This document shows, in pieces, positions 35,740 through 43,350 of a stretch of 64,000 nucleotides of DNA. This DNA comes from DTU072 sp050309775. Its GTDB lineage: Bacteria; Bacillota; Clostridia; Christensenellales; DTU072. Each line of letters opens with the position of its first letter. Position 1 is the stretch's first letter. The stretch covers positions 274,996-338,995 of the forward strand of contig JBNRMV010000013.1 of assembly GCA_050309775.1 (NCBI GenBank), read 5' to 3'. The position numbers and the translations under genes are program-made. Under the pieces are notes generated by a model. The model saw only the letters and a list, made by a program, of their open reading frames with translations, was not told the DNA's origin and searched no databases.

Positions 35740-36486
35740 CTATTCTGTGTATAGCTGCCGCAACTCTTCAAGTTCCTTTTTTCCCAGCGAAAACTCCTCC
35801 AGCAAGTACTTTTCGACGCTGCCATATTTCTCAAGTATGGCTTCAAAAGCAGCGTCCAGCAATTGTTTGTCGACAATAAAAAGCGGCTCAAACCTTTTCA
35901 GAATAGGCGCGCGGAGAAACCTTGGTATGAATTTTGCCGCCCTTTCTTCTATGTGCTGTTTTATTTGCATGCTCTTCATATAGTCGTCAAGAATGTCGTC
36001 ATAGCTTACGCCAAGTATCAAAAGCAATATAACGCTGCCCATTCCCGCCCTGTCCTTGCCTGCCGTGCAGTGTTGCAAAAACGGCACTTCTCCTTGCAAC
36101 ATGGCGTCCACCATAGCGCGGTAGCTTTCATTGGCAAAGGGCAGATTGCGATAAGAAACCTTGATATCGTCAATTGAAAATTTCAAAAAAGCGCGAGCTA
36201 AAAATGAGCTTTTTTTGAGTTTATAGAGCTTCTCATTGTTCATTGCCGCCGGCAAATTGAGGTATTTTGCGCCTATTTTTTCATAAGGATTGGTCTTTAT
36301 TATTTCCGCCTCATCGGTATCCCGATAATCAAAAATAATTTTTAGATTCAGGCTTTTTAAGTACTCAATATCCGATTTTGTGGCATCGTTCAGCATTGCG
36401 CTTCTGAAAAACAGCCCTTTTTTAATCTTTTTTCCGTCAGCTGTGGGAATACCGCCCAAATCCCTGAAATTTAAGACTTTTTGCAT
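35740..36486 (-). CDS. Tyrosine phosphatase family protein (Y_phosphatase3)
   Basis: A 248-residue cytoplasmic protein with the N-terminal N-F-R-D-L-G-G motif (residues 6-12) and the P-loop H-C-T-A-G-K-D-R-A-G (Cys140, Arg146), the catalytic HCx5R signature of protein-tyrosine and dual-specificity phosphatases. An Asp residue near D-Y-R-D (53-56) and a helical C-terminal half agree with the bacterial Y_phosphatase3 family (protein or phosphoinositide substrates). It starts 17 nt after the glutamine synthetase stop, with GGGAAAAG upstream, so the two genes are co-transcribed, and a clear terminator follows. Whether it acts on a protein linked to nitrogen metabolism is open; the substrate cannot be read from sequence. 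Confidence 0.85.
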   Translation of the reverse strand: MQKVLNFRDLGGIPTADGKKIKKGLFFRSAMLNDATKSDIEYLKSLNLKIIFDYRDTDEAEIIKTNPYEKIGAKYLNLPAAMNNEKLYKLKKSSFLARAFLKFSIDDIKVSYRNLPFANESYRAMVDAMLQGEVPFLQHCTAGKDRAGMGSVILLLILGVSYDDILDDYMKSMQIKQHIEERAAKFIPRFLRAPILKRFEPLFIVDKQLLDAAFEAILEKYGSVEKYLLEEFSLGKKELEELRQLYTE

Positions 36487-36503
36487 ACGCTTATTCTTTT
36501 CCC

Positions 36504-37928
36504 TTATATGTCATAATACAAGCCGAATTCCGCAGGATGCGGCGTCAGATTGACTTTCATTGCCTCCTTGCTCTTTTGCGCTATCCATACTTCCAACAAT
36601 CTTTTGGGGAAAACTCCTCCGACCGTCAGGAAGTCATTGTCTTGGCGCAAATATTCAAGCGACTCTTCAAGGCTGCGAGGAAGGGATTTTATCTTTTTCT
36701 TTTCTTCCGCAGTCAAGTCATAAAGGTTTATGTCGTACGGTCCATAATTTTCTGCCGACGGGTCAATTTTGTTCTTTATGCCGTCAATTCCTGCCATAAG
36801 CATAGCTGAATATGCCAAATACGGGTTGGCTGTGCCGTCGCCTGCGCGATACTCAAAGCGCTTGTCCTCAGGCTTTTTTGCATAATCGGGAACCCTGATT
36901 ACGGCGCTGCGGTTGGCGGTGGCAAAACAAATATTTACCGGCGCTTCATAGCCGGGCATAAGCCTCTTGTAGCTGTTTGTCGACGGATTGGCAAAAGCCG
37001 AAATAGCCCCTGCATGCCGCAGTATGCCGCCAATAAAGTATAATGCCGTCTTGCTTAGGCCGGAATAGCCTTTTTCGTCATAAAATAGTGGTTGACCTTC
37101 TTTGAACAGATGCATATGTACATGCAGTCCACTGCCTGCCTCACCCATCACAGGCTTTGGCATAAAAGTCGCTGACTTGCCTTCGGCAAAAGCTGCATTG
37201 CGCACAATATATTTTACCAACATGGTCTTGTCCGCCATTTCTTTCAGATTACCGAACTCCACCTCAATTTCAAGCTGTCCTGCGGCCCCGACTTCATGGT
37301 GGTGGTACTTTATTTTCACTCCCCTTTCTTCAAGCATCATGCACATTTTTGAACGCAGATTGTACAATCTGTCAAAGGGCTGGTCGACATGGTAGCCGCA
37401 TTTGTTGGGCACATTGAATCCCAGTCCGCCGTCTTTGCCGCTGTTCCATTCCGCTTGGTCAGCATCCAACCGCATGCAAATGTTGTTGGGCCTTAGTTCA
37501 AAACTCATGTTGTCAAAGACAAAAAATTCAAATTCCGGACCTATCCTTATCTCGTCGGCAATGCCCGAACTGCGCAAGTATTCCTCTGCGGCGTCCGCAA
37601 TGGCGCGTGGGTCCTGGTCAAATCTCCTGTGGGGATTGCCTATGACAAAAATGTCGCCTATCATGCATATCGTAGCAACTTCGCAGAACGGGTCTACAAA
37701 GGCAGACTTGATATCGGGTATGAACACCATGTCACTTTTTTCAGTAGGCGCAAAGCCATAATTGGAACCGTCAAACCCTATGCCGCACTCAAAGATTTTT
37801 TCTGAAAAACGCTCTATTGGTATGGTGAGATGTCGCCATCGTCCGCATAAGTCAATCATTTTGAAGTCAATCATTTTTATTTGGTTTTGTTGGCAATAGT
37901 CTTTCAGTTCTTTGAATGTAGTAAACAT
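36504..37928 (-). CDS. glnA: Glutamine synthetase, type I
   Basis: A 474-residue enzyme that makes glutamine from glutamate, ammonia and ATP. Visible signatures are G-F-D-G-S near residue 50, E-F-E-F-F (metal-binding Glu), a His-His-His-E-V-G-A-A-G-Q segment, the K-P-x-x-G-x-A-G-S-G-L-H-V-H ATP/metal motif, the N-R-S-A-x-I-R-V-P substrate loop, E-Y-R-A-G-D-G-T-A-N-P-Y and the terminal T-P-H-P-x-E-F-x-L-Y-Y. The N-L-Y-D-L tyrosine corresponding to the adenylylated residue of enterobacterial enzymes is present, but no adenylyltransferase is nearby. The ribosome site AAGGAG lies 5 nt before the start. A promoter-like TTGACA is just upstream, and the gene heads a two-gene operon with the phosphatase. 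Confidence 0.95.
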   Translation of the reverse strand: MFTTFKELKDYCQQNQIKMIDFKMIDLCGRWRHLTIPIERFSEKIFECGIGFDGSNYGFAPTEKSDMVFIPDIKSAFVDPFCEVATICMIGDIFVIGNPHRRFDQDPRAIADAAEEYLRSSGIADEIRIGPEFEFFVFDNMSFELRPNNICMRLDADQAEWNSGKDGGLGFNVPNKCGYHVDQPFDRLYNLRSKMCMMLEERGVKIKYHHHEVGAAGQLEIEVEFGNLKEMADKTMLVKYIVRNAAFAEGKSATFMPKPVMGEAGSGLHVHMHLFKEGQPLFYDEKGYSGLSKTALYFIGGILRHAGAISAFANPSTNSYKRLMPGYEAPVNICFATANRSAVIRVPDYAKKPEDKRFEYRAGDGTANPYLAYSAMLMAGIDGIKNKIDPSAENYGPYDINLYDLTAEEKKKIKSLPRSLEESLEYLRQDNDFLTVGGVFPKRLLEVWIAQKSKEAMKVNLTPHPAEFGLYYDI

Positions 37929-37942
37929 AATTCTCCTTGTGT

Positions 37943-37969
37943 ATTTTATATAGATTTTTTATTTGTCAA
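37943..37969 (-). promoter_or_regulatory. Probable glnA promoter
   Basis: Minus-strand TTGACA (37964-37969) with TAAAAT at 37943-37948; the spacer is 15 nt, shorter than ideal, so the exact -10 is uncertain. It lies in the 47-nt gap before glnA. Confidence 0.45.
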
Positions 37970-37975
37970 AAGAAA

Positions 37976-39415
37976 TTATGACAGCAGTTTTCTCCAAACC
38001 TTTTCATACCAGTTGCTCTTTTCTTCCAGACTGGCGGCAATAATTTTGTTGGTAGGCTCGGCGGCAAAGCTGTTGTATTTTATGTTAACGCCATAATGGT
38101 CTATGCCGTCGGCAAAATGAATCCTTGCCGTGTCCTCAACCAAACCTGCTGCCGAAGACAACAGCACCGTTCCATCGCCATCGGGGGTCTTTATGACTGA
38201 GTCATATATCAGCTCATCGCCGTTTTGAATATAGTTTACTCCGCAAACGGTGTCTACCTCCATGCCCGAAAAATACACAGCGTCTACAAGCGTTGTGGAC
38301 AGCACCTTGCTGCCATCGTCCAGCGTGACCATAAATGACTCTTTATAATCCAGCCAATCTTTCATGGGAACTTTTAGTTCTCCCTCATCGTCCACTGCCC
38401 AAGGGCGGCTGCAATAAAAATTCCATAAATCTTCGGCGCTTTCAAAATCCAGAGGCACTCCGTCAACGGATATTGTTGCCGCAGGCTCTCCGTTGTAATC
38501 AGAAGAAAGCAATTCATAAGACGGCAACAGCTGGTACACCGCCCACATATTGAACAGCCTCTTCATTTGTTTATCAAAAACGCCGGCTACGTTCTGGGCA
38601 AAACCTTTTGTCAAGAAGTTGCTGCTCAGCATATCGACTATACCCGATATCATGCCATCTTTGTTTTCCATAATGGTTATGGCGCTGTATGAGCCAAAGT
38701 ACGGGGAGTTGTAGCTTATGTATTTCGAGACCTTTTCTCTGTTTTCGGCGTTTCGGGCAAGATAAATTGACGCTACCTGCCCACCGTTGCTGTGGGATAT
38801 AAGGATAACTTCCTCATAGCCCTTTTCGTTTATGTAATCTTCAAGCAGTTTTGCGCTGGCTCTGTTGTCCAAACGGAAGTCATAATTGAATACCTGAACT
38901 TCGTATTCCTTGCCAAACTGTTCTTGCAGGGAAAAATACATATCTTTCTGGGCATTGATTGCGCCGTATTTCAAACGGCTGTCCTTTTCCCACGGCACCG
39001 CCACAACGCTGGGAACGGCAGGCGTGCTGTCCTCATTCATGGCGACAGTGTTCAAAAGGCTGTCGGCAGTGCCGGCGTTGTCGTTGGCAAGCAATTTTTG
39101 AATCTCTTCTTTTACGCTGTCCTCCACAATCAACTTCAGTATACCGGCCAAATTCAATCCGTTCTCATTGCTTAAATCCGAAAATGATACATCCAATTCG
39201 GTGAACGGGTCCCAAACATCTTTTCCCGTCTCGGAATCATGCAGTCCGCTGCCAAAGAGTCCGGGCAAAATTATTATGGCTTTCTTTTGGCTCTTGTACA
39301 GCGCAAAAGTTGTCACAGTGAGGGAGCCAAAGGCCAAAACCAGCACAATTGCGCTAATCATTGCGACAAGCAAAATCTTCTTTTGGGTAGTTTTTGTCAT
39401 AATCTTTTTTGTCAT
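37976..39415 (-). CDS. Membrane-anchored alpha/beta hydrolase, LCAT-like
   Basis: A 479-residue protein. A basic N-terminus and one hydrophobic helix (about residues 13-36) place the catalytic domain outside. The L-P-G-L-F-G-S-G-L segment at the first strand and V-I-L-I-S-H-S-N-G-G nucleophile elbow resemble the lecithin:cholesterol acyltransferase/PC-sterol acyltransferase family; the first Gly of GxSxG is replaced by Ser. A late Asp-Gly-x-D-H-Y-G segment probably supplies the catalytic His. The likely role is as an extracytoplasmic lipase or acyltransferase. The start at 39415 has AGGAAGGG 13 nt upstream; an in-frame ATG at 39460 would overlap the promoter spacer and is rejected, and 39400 is another option. 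It has its own promoter and is divergent from the metallophosphoesterase. Confidence 0.8.
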   Translation of the reverse strand: MTKKIMTKTTQKKILLVAMISAIVLVLAFGSLTVTTFALYKSQKKAIIILPGLFGSGLHDSETGKDVWDPFTELDVSFSDLSNENGLNLAGILKLIVEDSVKEEIQKLLANDNAGTADSLLNTVAMNEDSTPAVPSVVAVPWEKDSRLKYGAINAQKDMYFSLQEQFGKEYEVQVFNYDFRLDNRASAKLLEDYINEKGYEEVILISHSNGGQVASIYLARNAENREKVSKYISYNSPYFGSYSAITIMENKDGMISGIVDMLSSNFLTKGFAQNVAGVFDKQMKRLFNMWAVYQLLPSYELLSSDYNGEPAATISVDGVPLDFESAEDLWNFYCSRPWAVDDEGELKVPMKDWLDYKESFMVTLDDGSKVLSTTLVDAVYFSGMEVDTVCGVNYIQNGDELIYDSVIKTPDGDGTVLLSSAAGLVEDTARIHFADGIDHYGVNIKYNSFAAEPTNKIIAASLEEKSNWYEKVWRKLLS

Positions 39416-39450
39416 GGCTAATTTTAATCCCTTCCTTAATAATTTTTTAC

Positions 39451-39479
39451 ATTGTAACATATAAATACTGTTTTTTCAA
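39451..39479 (-). promoter_or_regulatory. Promoter of the LCAT-like hydrolase gene
   Basis: Minus-strand TTGAAA (39474-39479), 17-nt spacer, TACAAT (39451-39456). It sits ~36 nt before the chosen start and argues against the upstream ATG at 39460. Confidence 0.7.
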
Positions 39480-39561
39480 TAACATTTCTTTTTTATGACA
39501 GCCATTTATTCAACTGGTGGCAGGCTTTGCCGGCAATGTCGGCTATGCAAAAAATCGGCTG

Positions 39562-39590
39562 TTGTCATAAGCCGTTCTTTATAGTATAAT
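39562..39590 (+). promoter_or_regulatory. Promoter of the metallophosphoesterase gene
   Basis: TTGTCA (39562-39567), 17-nt spacer, perfect TATAAT (39585-39590). Transcription would start near 39597, so the ATG at 39591 cannot be the start; the leader is ~15 nt. Confidence 0.8.
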
Positions 39591-39611
39591 ATGAAAAAAA
39601 AGAGAGGGTTT

Positions 39612-40934
39612 ATGTCAAAAAGAGTTGGCGTTTACATAATAATAATCTGCATAGTTTGTCTTTCGCTCTTTGTCACGGCATATATCGGCGCAGATTTCGG
39701 CGTTTACAGCCCAAGCGAGGACTTTACAAAAATATCCGTAAGTTTTTTTGGCGCAGCATCAACCGTCCGCGCGTTCAGCTTTTATACCGCCGACGCTTCA
39801 TATGAGGGCGTTTGCAGCATTCAACTTGACCCGGCAGACGACAGCGAAAATGCCCCCTCTTTTACCGATAAGGACAACATACTTATTCCTGCCGTTTCGC
39901 ACTACACAAAACTAGTCTTTCCCGTACAGTTGCGGCACATGGCTTTGGCGCAAGATTTGCTCCCCGGCACAAAATATTTTTATCGCGTCGGCTGGGCACA
40001 GCGCAACAAGTGGAGCCCATGGGGATATTTTATCACCGATGACAACGATGACAACTTGTCATTTCTGCACATAACAGACTCACAAGCAAAGACTGCCGAG
40101 GACTTTGACGCATACAACAATGCCCTGCGCAAGGCATACGACACTTTGGGCATACCCGAGTTTATATTATCTACGGGCGACCAGGTAGAAATGGGCGTGT
40201 CGGCGCCGATGTGGGACGATTATTTTGCCGTTACGCAACAGATGCTTTTACAAACGACAATGGCGCCGGTCAGCGGCAACCACGAATTTGTTCCTCAGGC
40301 GGTACTCAACCATTTTTATCTTGACGCCCCGGAATTGGTAAACTATTCATTTGAATACGGCAATGCGCTTTTCATAATTCTTGACACCAATGACTTTTCT
40401 ATGACTTCACAGCTTGCATGGGCTGAACAAGTGCTGCAAGCGTCGTCAAAAAAATGGAAAATTGTAGCTTTTCATAAAGCGCCCTATTCAAGCGGCACTC
40501 ATGCCGATGACATAGATGTGACCAAACTGCGCCAGCTTTGCACCCCGCTGTTTGCCGATTGCGGAGTTGATTTGGTACTTAACGGACATGACCATGTATA
40601 TTGCCGCACCTATCCGATAGGCGCCAACGGACAAATTGCCATATTCAGCAACCGCACGGAAAGCCTGTCCGGCACAACAAAATACTATTATGACGACCCT
40701 CAAGGCGTCATATATGTCATAAACCGCTCTATCGGCACAAAATTTTACGGCAAATCCAACAGCCTTAACGATGACTTAATTGAAAAGGGCGATACGCAAA
40801 GAGTGGGCAAGCCGGTTTTCTCAAATGTCAGCATAACGGCAAACAGCCTGAGCTACACCGCCTACCAATACGACAGAGAAGGCAATGGCGAAGTGCGCAT
40901 TTATGATGCGTTTGTCATTCAAAAAAGCTCTTAA
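39612..40934 (+). CDS. Membrane-anchored metallophosphoesterase, purple acid phosphatase-like
   Basis: A 440-residue protein and the only clear plus-strand gene. Residues 5-27 form a membrane anchor. A fibronectin-like N-terminal domain (to about residue 148, with L-x-P-G-T-x-Y-x-Y-R-V-G) precedes a calcineurin-type metallophosphoesterase domain with all the metal motifs: I-T-D-S-Q (a D-x-H variant with Gln), T-G-D-Q-V-E, S-G-N-H-E, A-F-H-K-A-P and N-G-H-D-H-V-Y. This arrangement is that of bacterial purple-acid-phosphatase-like extracellular phosphatases, which free phosphate from organic esters. The start at 39612 has GAGAGGG upstream and fits the promoter. A terminator follows. The substrate is not deducible. 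Confidence 0.88.
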   Translation: MSKRVGVYIIIICIVCLSLFVTAYIGADFGVYSPSEDFTKISVSFFGAASTVRAFSFYTADASYEGVCSIQLDPADDSENAPSFTDKDNILIPAVSHYTKLVFPVQLRHMALAQDLLPGTKYFYRVGWAQRNKWSPWGYFITDDNDDNLSFLHITDSQAKTAEDFDAYNNALRKAYDTLGIPEFILSTGDQVEMGVSAPMWDDYFAVTQQMLLQTTMAPVSGNHEFVPQAVLNHFYLDAPELVNYSFEYGNALFIILDTNDFSMTSQLAWAEQVLQASSKKWKIVAFHKAPYSSGTHADDIDVTKLRQLCTPLFADCGVDLVLNGHDHVYCRTYPIGANGQIAIFSNRTESLSGTTKYYYDDPQGVIYVINRSIGTKFYGKSNSLNDDLIEKGDTQRVGKPVFSNVSITANSLSYTAYQYDREGNGEVRIYDAFVIQKSS

Positions 40935-40966
40935 TTTCTTGGTCAAACTAAAAACTATATCTATAA

Positions 40967-40992
40967 AAAAACGCCCTTTTGTGGGGCGTTTT
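40967..40992. terminator. Bidirectional rho-independent terminator
   Basis: Stem AAAACGCCC / GGGCGTTTT with a 7-nt loop, flanked by A7 on the left, so T-runs follow the stem on the minus strand and T4 on the plus strand. It separates the convergent metallophosphoesterase and rubredoxin-domain genes. Confidence 0.8.
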
Positions 40993-41229
40993 GAGTTTCG
41001 TAATCAATAGAATATTTTGATTTTAGTTATTATTTCTTTTTGTAAAAAGAACGCGTGACCCCAGATTATATCGAAGGGCGCCGAAGCTATCTTGGTTTTA
41101 TTCCAAGTTTTTATGCTTAAAAAGCTGACCTTTTATTTTTATAAATTAAAGGGTGTCGTGCGGAAATTATTTATTTCCGCAAAGCCCTAAGACCGCCAAC
41201 ACTGTGATGGTTTTTGTTTAGTCAAAAAA
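40993..41229. other. Noncoding gap with two hairpins
   Basis: No convincing gene. It contains a hairpin CTTGG/CCAAG near 41093-41109 and a stronger perfect inverted repeat (GCGGAAAT / ATTTCCGC near 41160-41180) downstream of the rubredoxin-domain gene. The latter has no T-tract, so it may be a processing or mRNA-stability structure rather than a terminator. Confidence 0.4.
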
Positions 41230-41559
41230 TTACCACTTGTTTCGGCTGACATGTCCCGCAATCTCTGCCTTGCTGCGCTGCTTAAGTGTCCATGCCTCGT
41301 CAAGCGCCTGTTTGAACAGAGCCACGCAAGGCGGGTCAAGGTCGATTTCTATGCCTTCTTTGGCAAGCCTTGTAATTTTCATTGCGCATTTTATTATTTG
41401 CATATGTATGTCATTTGTACGGTCGGAATCATAAATTTTCTTTGCTTCTTCTGCGGTAAGAGCGTTAAATTTTTCTTGAGGGGCGCCGCATTTTGGGCAA
41501 TTCTTCGGGGCTTCTTCGCCCTCGTGCATAAAGCCGCATACAGAACATTTCCACAACAT
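41230..41559 (-). CDS. Rubredoxin-domain protein (rubrerythrin-tail type)
   Basis: A 109-residue cytoplasmic protein. The N-terminus has C-S-V-C-G-F-x-H-E-G and C-P-K-C-G-A (two CxxC knuckles, short spacing as in rubrerythrin C-terminal domains), binding one iron or zinc. Residues 40-109 are helical with few acidic metal ligands, so no diiron site is evident. Proteins of this build are common in anaerobic Clostridia and are presumed to act in electron transfer or oxidative-stress protection. AGGAG lies 9 nt upstream of the start, and its own promoter overlaps the end of the previous gene. Confidence 0.85.
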   Translation of the reverse strand: MLWKCSVCGFMHEGEEAPKNCPKCGAPQEKFNALTAEEAKKIYDSDRTNDIHMQIIKCAMKITRLAKEGIEIDLDPPCVALFKQALDEAWTLKQRSKAEIAGHVSRNKW

Positions 41560-41593
41560 AATTTGGTTCTCCTTTTTTATTTTTTATAACTTA

Positions 41594-41622
41594 ACTTTAC
41601 TATATTTGCCAAAAAAAGTCAA
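41594..41622 (-). promoter_or_regulatory. Promoter of the rubredoxin-domain gene
   Basis: Minus-strand TTGACT (41617-41622), 17-nt spacer, TAAAGT (41594-41599). The -35 overlaps the stop codon of the upstream repair-enzyme gene. Confidence 0.6.
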
Positions 41623-43121
41623 TGCACAGCTTTTTTCTCCCGAATGGCTCTTATTGCGCGCGGCAAAAATGCCGCCGTATCGCCAGCGGTCATAGCTATG
41701 TCGGTTTTTTCTTTTTGCGCAAGCTCCCCTGCCACTCCTGTTATATACGCTGCCGCCGCCATGCTCTCCAAAGTGTCTTTTCCCCAACCGCAAACGCCCA
41801 ACGCCGCTCCGCTAAGCACATCGCCGCTTCCTGCCGTTGCCATACCGCCGCCGCCCCTGTCCGACAACAACACTCTTTCGCCATCGGTAACTATGGTAGC
41901 AACGCCTTTCAATAAAAGGATTACGCCAAATTGGCGAGCAAAATCCTTGGCATATTTTATCGGGTTGCTCTGAATTTCTGCTCTGGGAATGCCGCAAAGC
42001 CGTTCAAACTCTTTCAAATGCGGAGTCAGCACAATTTTTGCTTTGGCTTTTGCATAAATTTTATTATCCATATCGGCAAGAATGTTCAGTCCGTCGGCAT
42101 CAATAATAAGCGTACCGCTATACTCCGTTATGAGATATTCCAAAATTTCATAATTCGCCGCAGACTGCCCCCAGCCCACTCCCACGGCAACCGCCGTAAC
42201 TCCCTTTAAGAGTTGTTCAAACTCCTCTTTGACAAAAACCATATTGCCGTCATTGTCGCTGACAGAAAAAAGCGTGCTTTCAAGTATGTGCGGCGCCACT
42301 GCGCCTGCAAGAGTTTTTGGCACAACCAGCCTTGACACTCCGCAGCCCGAACGCAATGCGGCAAGACTGAGGTTTGCCAGTTTGACAGCGCCGGGGTATC
42401 GCCCACTGCCGCCGATGAGCGCAACATAGCCCCAGTCGCCCTTATGACAAAAGCTTTTTCTCTCCTTCAAGAATTCCGCTATGTCAGAATTCTCTATCAA
42501 TGAGTAACCTTTTTCTATGGCTTGGATACCTATATCGCAGTTTTTAAGTTCTGCTATGCAATCCTTTGCCATATTGAGCAAATGTCCGCTTTTCAAAAAT
42601 CCTATTGAAACGGTCAAGTCGGAAAGCACACATTTTTTTGTCATGCCGCTGTCGCCGTCAAGTCCGCTGTTGATATCCACACATATTTTTTGGGAAGATG
42701 AGGCATTTATTTTGTCTACAATCGAGGCGGTGAAAGTATCTAATTCTCCCTTAAAGCCCGTTCCAAATATGCAATCCACAATGAAGTCATATTCATCAAA
42801 ATGGGTATTTTCGTCACAAAAGCGTTCTGCTATTGCCGCTTTTTTGCATTGCTGATAATAAAAATCTCCGTCAGCCGAAGTTCTGTCGTTCAAGCGCAAA
42901 AGTTCGCAGTCAATGCCTATGCCATTAAGCAGCAAGGCCAACACATAACCGTCGCCGGCATTGTTGCCGCTGCCGCATACAATTGCCACCTTGCCGAACC
43001 AGTCGACGCTGTCAAAAACGGCTTTGCCTGCACGGAACATAAGCTCCTTGCCCGAAACGAAATGTTTTATGGTGTACGCATCGCTTTTCCGCATCAAATC
43101 TACGGATAGAACAGTTTTCAT
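41619..43121 (-). CDS. nnr: Bifunctional NAD(P)H-hydrate epimerase / dehydratase
   Basis: A 500-residue metabolite-repair enzyme that restores damaged, hydrated NAD(P)H. The N-terminal YjeF_N epimerase domain (about residues 1-215) shows C-G-S-G-N-N-A-G-D-G and D-C-I-F-G-T-G. The C-terminal ADP-dependent dehydratase domain (about 220-500) shows G-D-W-G-Y-V, G-S-G-R-Y-P-G-A, D-A-D-G-L-N, T-P-H-x-x-E-F and G-G-x-A-T-A-G-S-G-D-V-L-S-G. The length matches the fused family. The start at 43121 has GAGGG close upstream; an in-frame TTG at 43163 is rejected. It is the last gene of the helicase-led operon, 7 nt after the small membrane protein; such a housekeeping gene at the end of an operon is probably incidental. 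Confidence 0.93.
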   Translation of the reverse strand: MKTVLSVDLMRKSDAYTIKHFVSGKELMFRAGKAVFDSVDWFGKVAIVCGSGNNAGDGYVLALLLNGIGIDCELLRLNDRTSADGDFYYQQCKKAAIAERFCDENTHFDEYDFIVDCIFGTGFKGELDTFTASIVDKINASSSQKICVDINSGLDGDSGMTKKCVLSDLTVSIGFLKSGHLLNMAKDCIAELKNCDIGIQAIEKGYSLIENSDIAEFLKERKSFCHKGDWGYVALIGGSGRYPGAVKLANLSLAALRSGCGVSRLVVPKTLAGAVAPHILESTLFSVSDNDGNMVFVKEEFEQLLKGVTAVAVGVGWGQSAANYEILEYLITEYSGTLIIDADGLNILADMDNKIYAKAKAKIVLTPHLKEFERLCGIPRAEIQSNPIKYAKDFARQFGVILLLKGVATIVTDGERVLLSDRGGGGMATAGSGDVLSGAALGVCGWGKDTLESMAAAAYITGVAGELAQKEKTDIAMTAGDTAAFLPRAIRAIREKKAVH

Positions 43122-43128
43122 ATGCCCT

Positions 43129-43350
43129 CTATTGTTTTCTGAATAACAGATATATACCGCCAACGCACAATAAAGCTGCGTTTACTATTATGACAGAAAG
43201 GCAGATTGAGCCGTACCAAGCCGGCATAAGTACAACCGAACCCAACACCAATCCAAGCAATATTGCTGATGCAATGACAAAAAGAGCGTCAACTGCGGCG
43301 GTAAACAGCGCGGCAACTCGCAAAACAAGTAGCATCTTTTCTGTTTTCAC
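43129..43350 (-). CDS. Small two-helix membrane protein
   Basis: A 73-residue protein with two hydrophobic helices (about residues 6-41 and 48-68) and short charged ends; no family recognised. The GTG start at 43350 is chosen because it overlaps the TGA of the preceding gene (GTGA) and has AAAGGAGGT 9-10 nt upstream; an in-frame TTG 6 nt earlier is too close to that site. Tight coupling to the GLUG membrane protein suggests that the two may associate in the membrane. Confidence 0.7.
   Translation of the reverse strand: MKTEKMLLVLRVAALFTAAVDALFVIASAILLGLVLGSVVLMPAWYGSICLSVIIVNAALLCVGGIYLLFRKQ

Noticed and set aside
35700..35891. Short minus-strand frame overlapping the phosphatase 3' end.
   Set aside because: It is a shadow in another frame of the phosphatase gene, with no ribosome site.
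39591..39611. Upstream ATG as start of the metallophosphoesterase.
   Set aside because: It lies directly after the TATAAT box, before the expected transcription start, while the ATG at 39612 has GAGAGGG upstream.
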